From Marinihelvus sp036351115 (GTDB lineage Bacteria > Pseudomonadota > Gammaproteobacteria > Xanthomonadales > SZUA-36), in assembly GCA_036351115.1 (NCBI GenBank), contig JAZBOL010000032.1:6259-70258 (forward strand): a stretch of DNA of 64,000 nt, given 5' to 3'. Below, piece after piece: positions 23,424 to 32,218 of the stretch (position 1 is its first letter; every line of letters starts with the position of its first letter). The position numbers and the translations under genes were made by a program. The notes below the pieces were generated by a model, which had not been told where the DNA came from, searched no databases, and saw nothing but the letters and a program-made list of their open reading frames with translations.

Positions 23424-24845
23424 ATGATCACGACGATCGTCGTCCTGCTCTTCTACCTGGGAGGCATCGTGGCCGCGGCGCACGCGGCCCTGACCACCCG
23501 AACGGCTCAGGGCGCCGTCGCCTGGACCGTGTCCCTGGTGAGCTTTCCCTTTCTCGCCCTGCCGGCCTACCTGGTGCTTGGCCGCAACAAGTTTGCCGGG
23601 CGGGCGGAGCTGTTCGAGGCCGTGCAGGATGAAGCCGTTGACCTGCTTCAGAAATTCGAGGACGGCCTGGACGAATTTCGGACCCCGGTACAGAAGGGAA
23701 GCTCCTGGCGCCATGCGGTCGAGCAGCTTTTGGGTCTTGACGTGCTCGAAGGGAACGACGTTGAACTGCTCGTCAACGGCGGAGCGACCTTCGACAGCAT
23801 CCTGGAGGGCATCGCCGGCGCCCGGGACTACATCCTCTTCCAGTTTTACATGATTCACGATGACCACCTTGGGCGACAGGTTCGGGACGCCCTGGTGGAG
23901 CGCGCGAAGGCCGGTGTCAGCGTGCTGGTCCTGTACGACGAGGTCGGCTCCGGTGGGTTGCCCGGCGCCTACGTCCGGTCCCTGGAAGCGGCGGGCATTT
24001 CCGTGAGTTCCTTCAAGCCGACGCAGGGTCGCGGCAACCAGTTCCAGCTGAATTTCCGTAATCATCGCAAGATGGTCGTCGTGGACGGTCGCGAGGGCTG
24101 GGTGGGTGGTCACAATGTCGGGGATGAATACCTGGGCCGTGATCCGAAATTCAGCCCCTGGCGTGACACCCATATCCGCTTGCGGGGACCGGCCGTCCAC
24201 CAGCTGCAGCTGGTGATCCTGGCCGACTGGTACTGGGCCACTCGGGAGATTCCCGAGGTGAACTGGGCGCCGGAACGCGGCACGGGGGATGGCGGCGGTA
24301 AACGCGTCCTGATCGTGCCCACGGGGCCCTCGTCCCAGCACGAGACGGCCAGCCTGTTCTTCGTCGCGGCCATCAGCGTGGCCCGGGAACGATTGTGGAT
24401 CGCGGCGCCGTACTTCGTGCCGGATGACGCGGTGCTCAAGGCGCTGAAGCTTGCCGCCCTCCGCGGCGTGGAGGTACGAATCATCACCACCGGGAAGAGC
24501 GACAGCCTGCCCGTGTGGCTCGCCGCTTTTCACTACATCCACAAGCTGCGGGGTCTCGGTATCCGGTTTTACGCCTATACACCGGGTTTCATGCACCAGA
24601 AGGTGGTCCTTATCGATCACCATCTCGCCTACGTCGGCTCGCACAATTTCGACAACCGGTCCTTCCGTTTGAATTTCGAAGTTGGCGCCCTGGTGGACGA
24701 CGAACCCTTCGCCGGCGAGGTGGCGGCCATGTTCGAGCAGGACTTCGCCCAGGCCGAGCCCATCGACCCGGAGGAACTGGAGCAGCGGGGTCTGCTCTGG
24801 CGGCTGGGCGTCCAGCTCTCGCGTCTCGCCTCGCCGGTGCTGTGA
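23424..24845 (+). CDS. cls: Cardiolipin synthase (phospholipase D family)
   Basis: 473 residues. Two N-terminal TM helices (IVVLLFYLGGIVAAAHAAL, VSLVSFPFLALPAYLVLG) are followed by two PLD domains with HKD motifs: HRKMVVVDGREGWVGGHN (about residue 213) and HQKVVLIDHHLAYVGSHN (about residue 390). The enzyme joins two phosphatidylglycerol molecules (or PG with PE) to make cardiolipin at the inner membrane. GAGGAG lies about 12 nt before the ATG. It lies 25 bp after ettA, so the two may be cotranscribed. Confidence 0.93.
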   Translation: MITTIVVLLFYLGGIVAAAHAALTTRTAQGAVAWTVSLVSFPFLALPAYLVLGRNKFAGRAELFEAVQDEAVDLLQKFEDGLDEFRTPVQKGSSWRHAVEQLLGLDVLEGNDVELLVNGGATFDSILEGIAGARDYILFQFYMIHDDHLGRQVRDALVERAKAGVSVLVLYDEVGSGGLPGAYVRSLEAAGISVSSFKPTQGRGNQFQLNFRNHRKMVVVDGREGWVGGHNVGDEYLGRDPKFSPWRDTHIRLRGPAVHQLQLVILADWYWATREIPEVNWAPERGTGDGGGKRVLIVPTGPSSQHETASLFFVAAISVARERLWIAAPYFVPDDAVLKALKLAALRGVEVRIITTGKSDSLPVWLAAFHYIHKLRGLGIRFYAYTPGFMHQKVVLIDHHLAYVGSHNFDNRSFRLNFEVGALVDDEPFAGEVAAMFEQDFAQAEPIDPEELEQRGLLWRLGVQLSRLASPVL

Positions 24846-24884
24846 AGCTTCCCGCCGCTGACCGTGGTCGCGGACCCGAAGTCG

Positions 24885-25427
24885 TCAGCGCAGCGCCCGC
24901 AGGGCGTCCGCGATGGATGTCACGTGCGGATCGGGATGACCTGCTTCGCTGAGCGCACGCTCGAGTCGAAACACGTATTCCGTGTTGGGCCCGCTGGGCC
25001 CTCGTGCCTGGTGAACCTGGCGCGCGATTGCGTCCGTATCGGCCGGGCCCAGGTATTCGGCGTTGTCCCGGGTGGCAATCCACGTGACGCCGTGGACCCG
25101 GTTTCCATCCGCGAACTCGAGGGGCAGGCTGAGGCGCTGATAGCCACCCTGTTCCCGGTGGTCCAGGGCGGCCAGGATGGCCGGGCGTTCCCGGCGGGGG
25201 AGGGCGAAGGCGCGCCCCCAGCATCGTTCCCCGGGGGCTTCGACGAGGGTGACGACCCGCCCGGGCGCCCCCGGTACGCCCCGGTGATCCGTGGAGCCCT
25301 GCCAGAACCGCCGGACACGATGATCGATGGCAGCCACCACGGACCGCGTGTGGGAGAAGCCCGGCCGCCAGATCAGCGATCCATAACCGAACACCCAGGT
25401 GGTTTCAGTGTGCAAATCCGGATCCAT
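24885..25427 (-). CDS. ChaC-like gamma-glutamylcyclotransferase
   Basis: 180 residues. The ligand-binding loop VFGYGSLIWRPGF near the N-terminus and the catalytic Glu in LDHREQGGYQRL are those of ChaC proteins, which cleave glutathione to 5-oxoproline and Cys-Gly. The frame extends upstream to 25757, but that part is antisense to the dehydrogenase gene; the ATG at 25427 precedes the conserved core directly. A soluble enzyme, with no operon partner (the next minus-strand gene starts after a plus-strand gene). Confidence 0.93.
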   Translation of the reverse strand: MDPDLHTETTWVFGYGSLIWRPGFSHTRSVVAAIDHRVRRFWQGSTDHRGVPGAPGRVVTLVEAPGERCWGRAFALPRRERPAILAALDHREQGGYQRLSLPLEFADGNRVHGVTWIATRDNAEYLGPADTDAIARQVHQARGPSGPNTEYVFRLERALSEAGHPDPHVTSIADALRALR

Positions 25428-25513
25428 GGGCGCATCATACGGTCCGTCCCCGGGGAAACAACCGCGCGGGGCTACAATGGCGGTTCCTCCCGTCGACGCG
25501 TCCCGATCCCTGC

Positions 25514-26533
25514 ATGACCCGAGCTTCAACGACCCAGCCCTCGAGACCTCCCGGCGGGACGGCTTCCGGGCCGCCTTCGGCAGACCTGCAGACGCTTCTG
25601 ATTCTCGATCGTGATGCCGAAGAGTACGCGGAACGGCTGTCGGACCTGTCCCGGGGACCGCTGCAGTTGCTGCACGCCCGCGGTCCGGAGGACCTGCCCG
25701 AGGCGGCGTCAGGCGCGAGCGTCGTGCTCGGAGAGCCGGGCCTGGTGGCGGCTGCATGGAAACGGCTCCCGGCGCTGACGTGGGTCCAGTCCACCTGGGC
25801 CGGGGTCACGCCCCTGTTGCCCCTGGCGAAGCAGGGCGTCACGGTGACCGGGGTCAAAGCCGTCTTCGGGGCGCAGATGGCCGAGTACGTGCTGGGCGGG
25901 CTGTTGCGGCACGTGCTGAAAATGCCGGAGCGGGAGATGGCACAGAGGGCACGGCGCTGGTGGCCCGAGCCGACGGGCACGCTCGAGGGGCTGACCCTCG
26001 GCGTCATGGGCACCGGGAGCATCGGATCCGTGATTGGCGAGCGGGCCAGGGCGTTCGGCATGCGCGTGATCGGATTTTCCCGCAGCGGTTCGATGTCGAA
26101 GGACGGCGCGAACCCCTTCGACCGCGTCTATCCGGGCGACGCGTTGCACGCCTTTCTCGGCGCGTGTGACCACGTTGCCGCGGTGCTGCCGGATACGCCG
26201 GCCACCCGCGGCCTCCTCGATGAGGCGGCGTTCGCCAGCCTCCGGCCCGGCGCCGTGCTCATCAACGTTGGCCGCGGCACGCTGATCAGTGAAGCAGCGC
26301 TGCTGTCCGCGCTGGAGTCCGGGCGCCTCGGCGGCGTCCTGTTGGACGTGTTCGAGACGGAGCCTCTGCCGAAAGACCACCCGTTCTGGGACGCGCCGGG
26401 CCTGGTTTTGACGGCGCACGTGGCGGCCCGCAGCTGGCCGAAGGACATTGCGGCCATTTTCCGGGAGAACCTGCAGCGCTATCTCGCCGGCGCACCCTTG
26501 CGCTTCCGGGTGGACCCGGAGCGGGGTTACTGA
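25514..26533 (+). CDS. D-2-hydroxyacid dehydrogenase (NAD(P)-dependent)
   Basis: 339 residues of the GhrA-like group. The Rossmann motif is GVMGTGSIGSVIGERA, followed by VIGFSRSG. The catalytic set is present: Arg in NVGRGTLISE, Glu in FETEPLPKDHPFW and His in LTAHVAARSWP. Relatives reduce glyoxylate, hydroxypyruvate or other 2-oxoacids. The first 20 residues (Thr/Ser/Pro/Gly-rich) look extra; a later start is possible, but no alternative ATG lies before the first strand LQTLLILDRDAEE. The gene is divergent from the ChaC-like gene. Confidence 0.9.
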   Translation: MTRASTTQPSRPPGGTASGPPSADLQTLLILDRDAEEYAERLSDLSRGPLQLLHARGPEDLPEAASGASVVLGEPGLVAAAWKRLPALTWVQSTWAGVTPLLPLAKQGVTVTGVKAVFGAQMAEYVLGGLLRHVLKMPEREMAQRARRWWPEPTGTLEGLTLGVMGTGSIGSVIGERARAFGMRVIGFSRSGSMSKDGANPFDRVYPGDALHAFLGACDHVAAVLPDTPATRGLLDEAAFASLRPGAVLINVGRGTLISEAALLSALESGRLGGVLLDVFETEPLPKDHPFWDAPGLVLTAHVAARSWPKDIAAIFRENLQRYLAGAPLRFRVDPERGY

Positions 26534-26566
26534 TCGAAACGGGGACCCGGGACCGGCCCGAAAGCG

Positions 26567-27448
26567 TTATTCGCCGGTGAGCCCGGCTGATGATGCACCG
26601 AGGAGCTGATCGATCTCCCGGCTCGTGGGTCCGCACTGGGCGCCGTGGCGGGTGGAGGCGATGGCGCCGGCGGCGCAGGCCCGTTCGAGGGCCTGCTGGG
26701 GCTCCAGGTCGCGCATGAGGCTCACGGCCAGGGTGGCGGTGAAGGCGTCGCCGGCACCCACGGAGCTTACGGCTTCGACCCGCGGCGCTTCGCTCGACGC
26801 CACCCAACTGCCTTCCCGGGTCAGTTCGGCGCCGGCGGCTCCGTAAGTGACCGCCAGCCAGCCGCCGAAATCCGCAAGGCTGGGGCCGATTGCTTCGGCC
26901 TCCAGCTCATTCACCACGAGCAGGTCCGTGTGCGCCAGAACCGCCGCGCTGACCGGGCGCGCCGGTGCGGCGTTGAGACAGAAAAATCCGGGGTGGGATT
27001 CGGCCACGCGCACGAGCGTGGCCATGGGAACTTCCAGCTGGGCGATAACGCCGTCCACCACGGGCAGGTCGAGATAGCGTTCTTGAAACAGCGCGTTGGC
27101 GCCCGGCGCCACCACGATCTGGTTTTCTCCCCGTTCGTCCACGAGGATCATGGCGACCCCCGTATTCTCGCCGGCGAGGCGCGTGACCTTGTCGAGATTG
27201 ACCCCGGCCTCGGCGAGCTGGGCCAGGGCCAGGTCCGCATTGGGTTCGTCACCGACACAGGCCACCATGTGGACTTCCGCACCAAGGCGGCGGGCCGCCA
27301 GGGCCTGGTTGCCTCCCTTGCCGCCGGGATGCCGGTCGAGCACCGCGTCGCTGATCGTCTCGCCGTCGCGGGGAAAGGCCTTGACGCGGGCGACCATGTC
27401 GAGATTGATGGAGCCGACGACGGCCAGGGACAGGGGGGATTCGCTCAT
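26567..27448 (-). CDS. rbsK: Ribokinase
   Basis: 293 residues of the PfkB family. The N-terminal motif GSINLDMVARVKAFPRDGETISD, the PfkB-1 motif HPGGKGGNQALAARRLGAEV and the PfkB-2 site SVGAGDAFTATLAVSL (catalytic Asp in GAGD) fit ribokinase. It phosphorylates D-ribose to ribose 5-phosphate for the pentose phosphate pathway. There is no ribose transporter or RbsR/RbsD gene nearby. The DUF2189 gene upstream runs the same way, with its end 7 bp before this start, so the two may be cotranscribed. Confidence 0.92.
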   Translation of the reverse strand: MSESPLSLAVVGSINLDMVARVKAFPRDGETISDAVLDRHPGGKGGNQALAARRLGAEVHMVACVGDEPNADLALAQLAEAGVNLDKVTRLAGENTGVAMILVDERGENQIVVAPGANALFQERYLDLPVVDGVIAQLEVPMATLVRVAESHPGFFCLNAAPARPVSAAVLAHTDLLVVNELEAEAIGPSLADFGGWLAVTYGAAGAELTREGSWVASSEAPRVEAVSSVGAGDAFTATLAVSLMRDLEPQQALERACAAGAIASTRHGAQCGPTSREIDQLLGASSAGLTGE

Positions 27449-27455
27449 GCGGCGA

Positions 27456-28373
27456 TTATAGTCCCGAGCGGCGGTCGCCGGGTTCTTTTCCGGCCTCCGG
27501 CCGGGCAGCGGGTTCGGCAGGCGATTCCTGCCCGGCCTCCACCACGAAGGGCGAGTCCCGGCCCGGCAGGTTCAGCACGGGCCAGTGGTCACAGTCCAGG
27601 GCGTCGCGGTAAGCGTGCCAGCTGGCGTAGGCGAGCCAGGGGACGACCAGTATGAGACCCAGCAACCCTGTCAGGATGCCCAGCGCGGTGAACGTTACGA
27701 TGAGCGCCGCCCACAACCCGGCGGTGAACTTGTTGCGCATGACGGCGTGGATGCTCGAAATCACCGCCGTCACCACGTCCACATCGCGGTTTGCCAGCAT
27801 GGGCAGTGAAAAGGCGGCGGCCGCAAAGCTGAAGGTAGCGAAAACCGCGCCGACGGCGCTCCCGATGGCCAGGAAGCCGAGCACCTCGGTCCACTCGGGA
27901 TTCGATTCGACCGGAAAGAAGATATGGACCATCGAACCGGCCCGTGCCCAGACCAGGAAAACCACGAGCAGGATGAGGCCGAAAATCATGGCGTTCTGAA
28001 AAGGCCGGCGGGCGGAGCTCAGGGTTTGCCTGAAGGAGGGTTCCGCGCCCCGGAACAGCTGCCTCGGCACCGAGTAGAGCGCGAAGGCGAGCAGGGGCGC
28101 GACGAACACGAAGCCCGTGAGCAGCGTGAGCAAGAGGATCCAGCCGCCATGGAGCCAAGCCAGCCAGGAGAGCAGGGCGCTGATCAGGAACACCGCGACC
28201 CCGTAGCCGAGGGAAATCTTCGGCACGGCCCAGTAGTCACGCCAACCGGCGGCCAGCCACCGGAAGGGCGCGCCCAGGGTCAAATCGCGGCAAGGCGCGA
28301 TCAGCGTCTGGCGGTCCGCCGCGACGCCGGGCGCCCGGCGCTCCGGCGCGGATTCCGACTTGCGCTCACCCAT
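27456..28373 (-). CDS. DUF2189-family integral membrane protein
   Basis: 305 residues. The chosen ATG (MGERKSESAPERR) follows a purine-rich GAAGAAAAGAAG; the longer ORF to 28454 adds residues with no such support and would reach into the regulatory region upstream of ccoN. About six TM helices follow from LGYGVAVFLISALLSWLAWL. The family motif is around LFATFSFAAAAFSLPMLANRDVDVVTAVISS and the end LVVPWLAYASWHAYRDAL is typical of DUF2189. Function is not known; members occur across alpha- and gammaproteobacteria. Divergent from the cbb3 cluster. Confidence 0.85.
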   Translation of the reverse strand: MGERKSESAPERRAPGVAADRQTLIAPCRDLTLGAPFRWLAAGWRDYWAVPKISLGYGVAVFLISALLSWLAWLHGGWILLLTLLTGFVFVAPLLAFALYSVPRQLFRGAEPSFRQTLSSARRPFQNAMIFGLILLVVFLVWARAGSMVHIFFPVESNPEWTEVLGFLAIGSAVGAVFATFSFAAAAFSLPMLANRDVDVVTAVISSIHAVMRNKFTAGLWAALIVTFTALGILTGLLGLILVVPWLAYASWHAYRDALDCDHWPVLNLPGRDSPFVVEAGQESPAEPAARPEAGKEPGDRRSGL

Positions 28374-28447
28374 CTTCTTTTCTTCCGATTCTTCGCGTTG
28401 CTGAAACCATATCTTGACGTAGATTTCACTTCCACTGTCAGGTAAAA

Positions 28448-28461
28448 TTGACATGAGTCAA
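28448..28461. promoter_or_regulatory. FNR/ANR-type box upstream of the cbb3 operon
   Basis: TTGACATGAGTCAA is a perfect palindrome of two TTGAC half-sites 4 bp apart, close to the FNR/ANR consensus TTGAT-N4-ATCAA. A TAGGCT at 28484-28489 is where a class II promoter would place its -10 (box centre about 41 bp before a start near 28496). It is 200 bp upstream of ccoN. Oxygen control of cbb3 oxidase by FNR/ANR is well established in gammaproteobacteria. The promoter position is inference. Confidence 0.7.
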
Positions 28462-28660
28462 TTGGCGGTAGCGGCGTTACCGCTAGGCTCCACGTCGACG
28501 GATAGGAAGCACCTGACATTTCCACTACAGGCCTTTCCAATCAGCCATTTAGGCGCTTTCTTCCGGGTACAGAACAGGCATCGGCGTTCCCCACCCCGAG
28601 CTGCGGGGTCACGGCGTCGGTGCTTCGTTCCGCACAGCGCTTTTACTTGAGGAAGACACA

Positions 28661-30097
28661 GTGACCTACAACGACAAAGTAGTACGCCAGTTTACGGTTG
28701 CGACCGTGCTCTGGGGCATCGTCGGGATGCTGGTCGGGGTGCTCATCGCGGCCCAGCTCTGGCTGCCGGCCCTGAACTTCGATCTGCCATGGCTGACCTA
28801 CAGCCGTCTCCGTCCCCTACATACCAATGCCGTCATCTTCGCCTTCGGCGGATGCGCGCTGTTCGCCACGTCCCTGTATGTGGTGCAACGTACCTGTCAC
28901 GTTCGATTGATCAGCGACAAGCTGGCCTCCTTCGTGTTCTGGGGATGGCAGCTGGTGATCGTCCTGGCCGCGGTGACCCTGCCCCTGGGCATCACGCAGG
29001 GCAAGGAGTACGCGGAACTGGAGTGGCCGATCGACCTGTTGATCACGGTGGTCTGGGTGGCCTACGCAGTGCTGTTTTTCGGGACGATCATGAAGCGTCG
29101 CGTCAGCCACATTTACGTGGCCAACTGGTTCTACGCGGCGTTCATCCTGACCATCGCGCTGCTGCACATCGTCAACAACCTGTCGATTCCCGTGTCCATG
29201 TGGAAGTCCTACCCGATTTACACCGGCGCCGTGGACGCCATGGTGCAGTGGTGGTACGGACACAATGCCGTCGGCTTCTTCCTCACCGCCGGCTTCCTGG
29301 GGATGATGTACTACTACGTGCCCAAGCAGGCGGAGCGGCCGATCTACTCCTACCGCCTGTCCATCGTGCACTTCTGGGCCCTGATCTCCATCTACATGTG
29401 GGCCGGTCCGCACCACCTTCAGTACACCTCGCTGCCAAACTGGCTTCAGAGCCTCGGCATGGTGTTCTCCCTGATCCTGCTGGCCCCCAGCTGGGGCGGC
29501 ATGATCAACGGCATCATGACCCTGTCCGGCGCCTGGCATAAGCTCCGTACGGATCCGATCCTCAAGTTCATGATCGTGGCCCTGAGCTTCTACGGCATGT
29601 CGACCTTCGAAGGGCCCATGATGTCCATCAAGACGGTCAACGCCCTGAGCCACTACACGGACTGGACCATCGGTCACGTGCACTCCGGCGCCCTGGGCTG
29701 GGTGGCCATGATGACCATCGGTTCCCTGTACTGCATGATCCCGCGCCTCGTGGGCAAGAAGGAGATGCACAGCGTGCCGGCCATCGACCTGCACTTCTGG
29801 ACCTCCACGATCGGCGTGGTGCTCTATATCGCCTCCATGTGGATCGCCGGTGTGATGCAGGGCCTGATGTGGCGCGCTTTCAATGATGACGGCACGCTCA
29901 CCTACACGTTCATCGAGACGATCGCCGCCACGAAGCCCTATTACGTGATCCGGCTGCTGGGCGGCACGCTCTTCTTCGCCGGCATGCTCGTGATGGCCTG
30001 GAACGTCTGGAAGACCATGGCAGGCACCAAGCCCGTCGAGGTCGAGGCGGCTGATCCGGCCTACTGGGGCAGCGAAGCTGAAGGAGCGAAGGCATGA
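28661..30097 (+). CDS. ccoN: cbb3-type cytochrome c oxidase subunit I (CcoN)
   Basis: 478 residues, GTG start with GAGGAAG 5 nt upstream. The protein has about 12 TM helices and is the catalytic subunit of the high-affinity cbb3 terminal oxidase, which reduces oxygen and pumps protons. Haem and CuB ligands lie in conserved patches such as SRLRPLHTNAVIF, WWYGHNAVGFFLT, YMWAGPHHLQYTSLP and TDWTIGHVHSGALGWV. It is first in ccoNOQP. The stop overlaps the ccoO start (ATGA). Confidence 0.97.
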   Translation: MTYNDKVVRQFTVATVLWGIVGMLVGVLIAAQLWLPALNFDLPWLTYSRLRPLHTNAVIFAFGGCALFATSLYVVQRTCHVRLISDKLASFVFWGWQLVIVLAAVTLPLGITQGKEYAELEWPIDLLITVVWVAYAVLFFGTIMKRRVSHIYVANWFYAAFILTIALLHIVNNLSIPVSMWKSYPIYTGAVDAMVQWWYGHNAVGFFLTAGFLGMMYYYVPKQAERPIYSYRLSIVHFWALISIYMWAGPHHLQYTSLPNWLQSLGMVFSLILLAPSWGGMINGIMTLSGAWHKLRTDPILKFMIVALSFYGMSTFEGPMMSIKTVNALSHYTDWTIGHVHSGALGWVAMMTIGSLYCMIPRLVGKKEMHSVPAIDLHFWTSTIGVVLYIASMWIAGVMQGLMWRAFNDDGTLTYTFIETIAATKPYYVIRLLGGTLFFAGMLVMAWNVWKTMAGTKPVEVEAADPAYWGSEAEGAKA

Positions 30098-30720
30098 GCA
30101 AGGCGCACAAAAAGCTCGAGAAAAACATCAACCTGATGGCGGTGTGGATCGTCGTCGCGGTCAGCATCGCCGGGCTGGTGGAGCTGCTCCCGCTGATGGC
30201 CCAGGACCGCTACATCGAGCCGGCGGAGGGCATCGAGCCATACCCGGCGCTGGAGCTCGCCGGGCGTGACATCTACGTCCGGGAAGGGTGCTACGTCTGC
30301 CACAGTCAGCAGGTGCGGCCCTTCCGTTCCGAAACCGAGCGCTACGGGCCTTATTCGATCGCGGGTGAGTCTGTCTATGACCGCCCGTTCCAGTGGGGTT
30401 CCAAGCGCACGGGCCCGGACCTGCACCGCGTGGGTGGCCGCTACAGCGACGACTGGCACCGCATCCACCTGATCAATCCCCGCGACGTGGTGCCCGAGTC
30501 CAACATGCCGGGTTACCCCTGGCTGGCGGACGCGGAGCTCGACGGAGAGGCCGTGGCCAACAAGATGCGGCGTCTGCAGGTCGGCTGGGGCGGCAAATTC
30601 GGTGACCCCTACACCGACGAGCAGATCGCCCAGGCGGCAGCCGAGGTGGAAGGCAAGACCGAAATGGACGCCATCATCGCCTACCTGCAGGGTCTGGGTA
30701 CGACCCGAACGGGCCGCTGA
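30094..30720 (+). CDS. ccoO: cbb3-type cytochrome c oxidase subunit II (CcoO), monohaem cytochrome c
   Basis: 208 residues with one N-terminal TM helix (INLMAVWIVVAVSIAGLVELLPL) and a periplasmic haem c domain. CYVCH provides the haem site and the distal Met is probably in ESNMPGYPWL. It passes electrons from CcoP to CcoN. Start overlaps the ccoN stop. Confidence 0.97.
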   Translation: MSKAHKKLEKNINLMAVWIVVAVSIAGLVELLPLMAQDRYIEPAEGIEPYPALELAGRDIYVREGCYVCHSQQVRPFRSETERYGPYSIAGESVYDRPFQWGSKRTGPDLHRVGGRYSDDWHRIHLINPRDVVPESNMPGYPWLADAELDGEAVANKMRRLQVGWGGKFGDPYTDEQIAQAAAEVEGKTEMDAIIAYLQGLGTTRTGR

Positions 30721-30723
30721 CAC

Positions 30724-30909
30724 ATGGACCTGTCCCCCGACATGACATGGGTCCGTGGCGCGATCCTGATCGCCATGGTCATCGGCTTCCTGGGCATGTG
30801 GGCCTGGGCCTGGAGCAAGAAGCGCAAGCCGGACTTCGACCGGATGGCGCAGCTCCCGCTGGAAGAAGATGCTGCGCGGGTGCCGACCCGCCGCAATGAA
30901 GAGGAATAA
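30724..30909 (+). CDS. ccoQ: cbb3-type oxidase subunit CcoQ
   Basis: 61 residues: one TM helix (GAILIAMVIGFLGMWAWAWS) followed by the KKRKPDFDRMAQLPLEED tail that is typical of CcoQ/FixQ. It stabilises the CcoNOP complex. Starts 3 bp after ccoO. Confidence 0.93.
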   Translation: MDLSPDMTWVRGAILIAMVIGFLGMWAWAWSKKRKPDFDRMAQLPLEEDAARVPTRRNEEE

Positions 30910-30912
30910 GGC

Positions 30913-31836
30913 ATGGAACTGAACAGTTTCTGGAATTGGTTTTCCATCGCGCTCATCGTCCTGAGCATCCTGGGTTGCTGGTGGCTGCTGCACTGGACCA
31001 AGGGCATTTCCGACCGGGACGAGGAAGACGACATTCACGACACGGGGCATGTCTGGGACAACGACATCCGCGAGCTGAACAACCCGCTCCCCCGCTGGTG
31101 GCTGAACCTCTTCAACATCACGATCGTCTTCGCCCTGGTCTACCTCGCCCTGTATCCCGGCCTGGGCAATCTCGCCGGTGTCCTGGGCTGGACCCAGGAA
31201 GAACAGCACGCCGAGGAAGTCGCCCAGGCGGAGGCGCAGACGGCCTCCGTGTTCGCGGCCTACAACGCCATGCCGCTGGAGGAACTGATCCGGAACCCTT
31301 CGGCCATGGAAACGGGCCGCCGTCTCTGGGGCCAGAACTGCGCCATGTGTCACGGTTCCGACCTGCGGGGCGCGACGGGTTTTCCGAACCTCGTGGACGA
31401 TGCCTGGCAGTGGGGCGCCGGCTACGACAACGTGCTGTACGCGATCAACAAGGGTCGCAACGCCGCCATGCCCCCCTGGGCGCCGGCCCTGGGAGAAGAG
31501 GGAGTCGCCCAGGTGATCGAGTACACCCGCAGCCTGTCCGGGCTCGAGCATGATGATGCCCTGGCCGCCGAGGGCGAAGGCAAGTACGGCATGTTCTGTA
31601 TCGCTTGCCACGGCCCGGAAGGGAAAGGCAATCCGGCCCTAGGTGCGCCCAATCTGACCGACGGTTACTGGCTCTACGGCAGCGACCGCGACGTGATCGA
31701 GCACGGTCTCGTCAACGGCCGCTACGGCGTCATGCCGGCCTTCGAAGGCCAGCTCAGCGAAGACCGTCGCAAACTGCTCGCCGCTTACGTGCTCGGCATG
31801 GGCGAGGCTGCGGCGATCCGGGAAGGCCGCCAGTAG
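30913..31836 (+). CDS. ccoP: cbb3-type cytochrome c oxidase subunit III (CcoP), dihaem cytochrome c
   Basis: 307 residues. Two TM helices at the N-terminus (FSIALIVLSILGCWWLLHW, and WWLNLFNITIVFALVYLAL after NNPLPRWW) precede two haem-binding cytochrome c domains with CAMCHG and CIACHG. Met axial ligands are likely in NAAMPPW and YGVMPAF. It receives electrons from periplasmic cytochrome c. Ends the ccoNOQP core. Confidence 0.96.
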   Translation: MELNSFWNWFSIALIVLSILGCWWLLHWTKGISDRDEEDDIHDTGHVWDNDIRELNNPLPRWWLNLFNITIVFALVYLALYPGLGNLAGVLGWTQEEQHAEEVAQAEAQTASVFAAYNAMPLEELIRNPSAMETGRRLWGQNCAMCHGSDLRGATGFPNLVDDAWQWGAGYDNVLYAINKGRNAAMPPWAPALGEEGVAQVIEYTRSLSGLEHDDALAAEGEGKYGMFCIACHGPEGKGNPALGAPNLTDGYWLYGSDRDVIEHGLVNGRYGVMPAFEGQLSEDRRKLLAAYVLGMGEAAAIREGRQ

Positions 31837-31846
31837 GCCGCCGGCG

Positions 31847-32218
31847 GTGACGCAGGGACCCGAATCGCAGGCGCCCCTCCCGGGGCGCTGGGCGCGTCGC
31901 AAGCGCGACTGGGCCGTCAATCTCTGGGTGGCGTTTCTGAGCGCCTGCCTCGGGACGTTTCTCCTGTTCGCCTTTGTCGATCCGGAACTCCTCAGCGAGG
32001 CCTGGGTGATGGGGTGGGTCACGGACCTGCGCCTCACCTACGGCATCGGTTTCGCCTTTCTGTACGGCATCAGCCTGGTGGCCGCCTGGCTGACGACCTT
32101 CATGATTCGCACCGGTCCCAGTAGCGGACACGCGGTTGGCAAGGGCCGACGGAAGCCCCCGCCGGTGCGCGATCCGGGTGAACTCAACCCGGACCTGCGC
32201 GGAGAAAAGTGGCAGTGA
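31847..32218 (+). CDS. Unknown 2-TM protein between ccoP and ccoG
   Basis: 123 residues from a GTG start. Basic N-terminus (WARRKRDW), then two TM helices (NLWVAFLSACLGTFLLFAFV; YGIGFAFLYGISLVAAWLTTFMI), and a basic/Pro-rich C-terminus (KGRRKPPPVRDPGELNPDLRGEKWQ). No family recognised. Its place inside the cbb3 cluster, starting 10 bp after ccoP and overlapping ccoG by GTGA, suggests a role in oxidase assembly or in linking to CcoG. The start codon is uncertain because no good Shine-Dalgarno is present. Confidence 0.7.
   Translation: MTQGPESQAPLPGRWARRKRDWAVNLWVAFLSACLGTFLLFAFVDPELLSEAWVMGWVTDLRLTYGIGFAFLYGISLVAAWLTTFMIRTGPSSGHAVGKGRRKPPPVRDPGELNPDLRGEKWQ

Noticed and set aside
21614..23431. 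605-residue minus-strand ORF antisense to ettA
   Set aside because: ettA is a clear, full-length ABC-F gene; the antisense ORF has no recognisable domain and arises from third-position GC bias.
26567..27448. Part of a ribose utilisation operon
   Set aside because: No ribose transporter, RbsD or RbsR neighbour; ribokinase stands with an unrelated DUF2189 gene.
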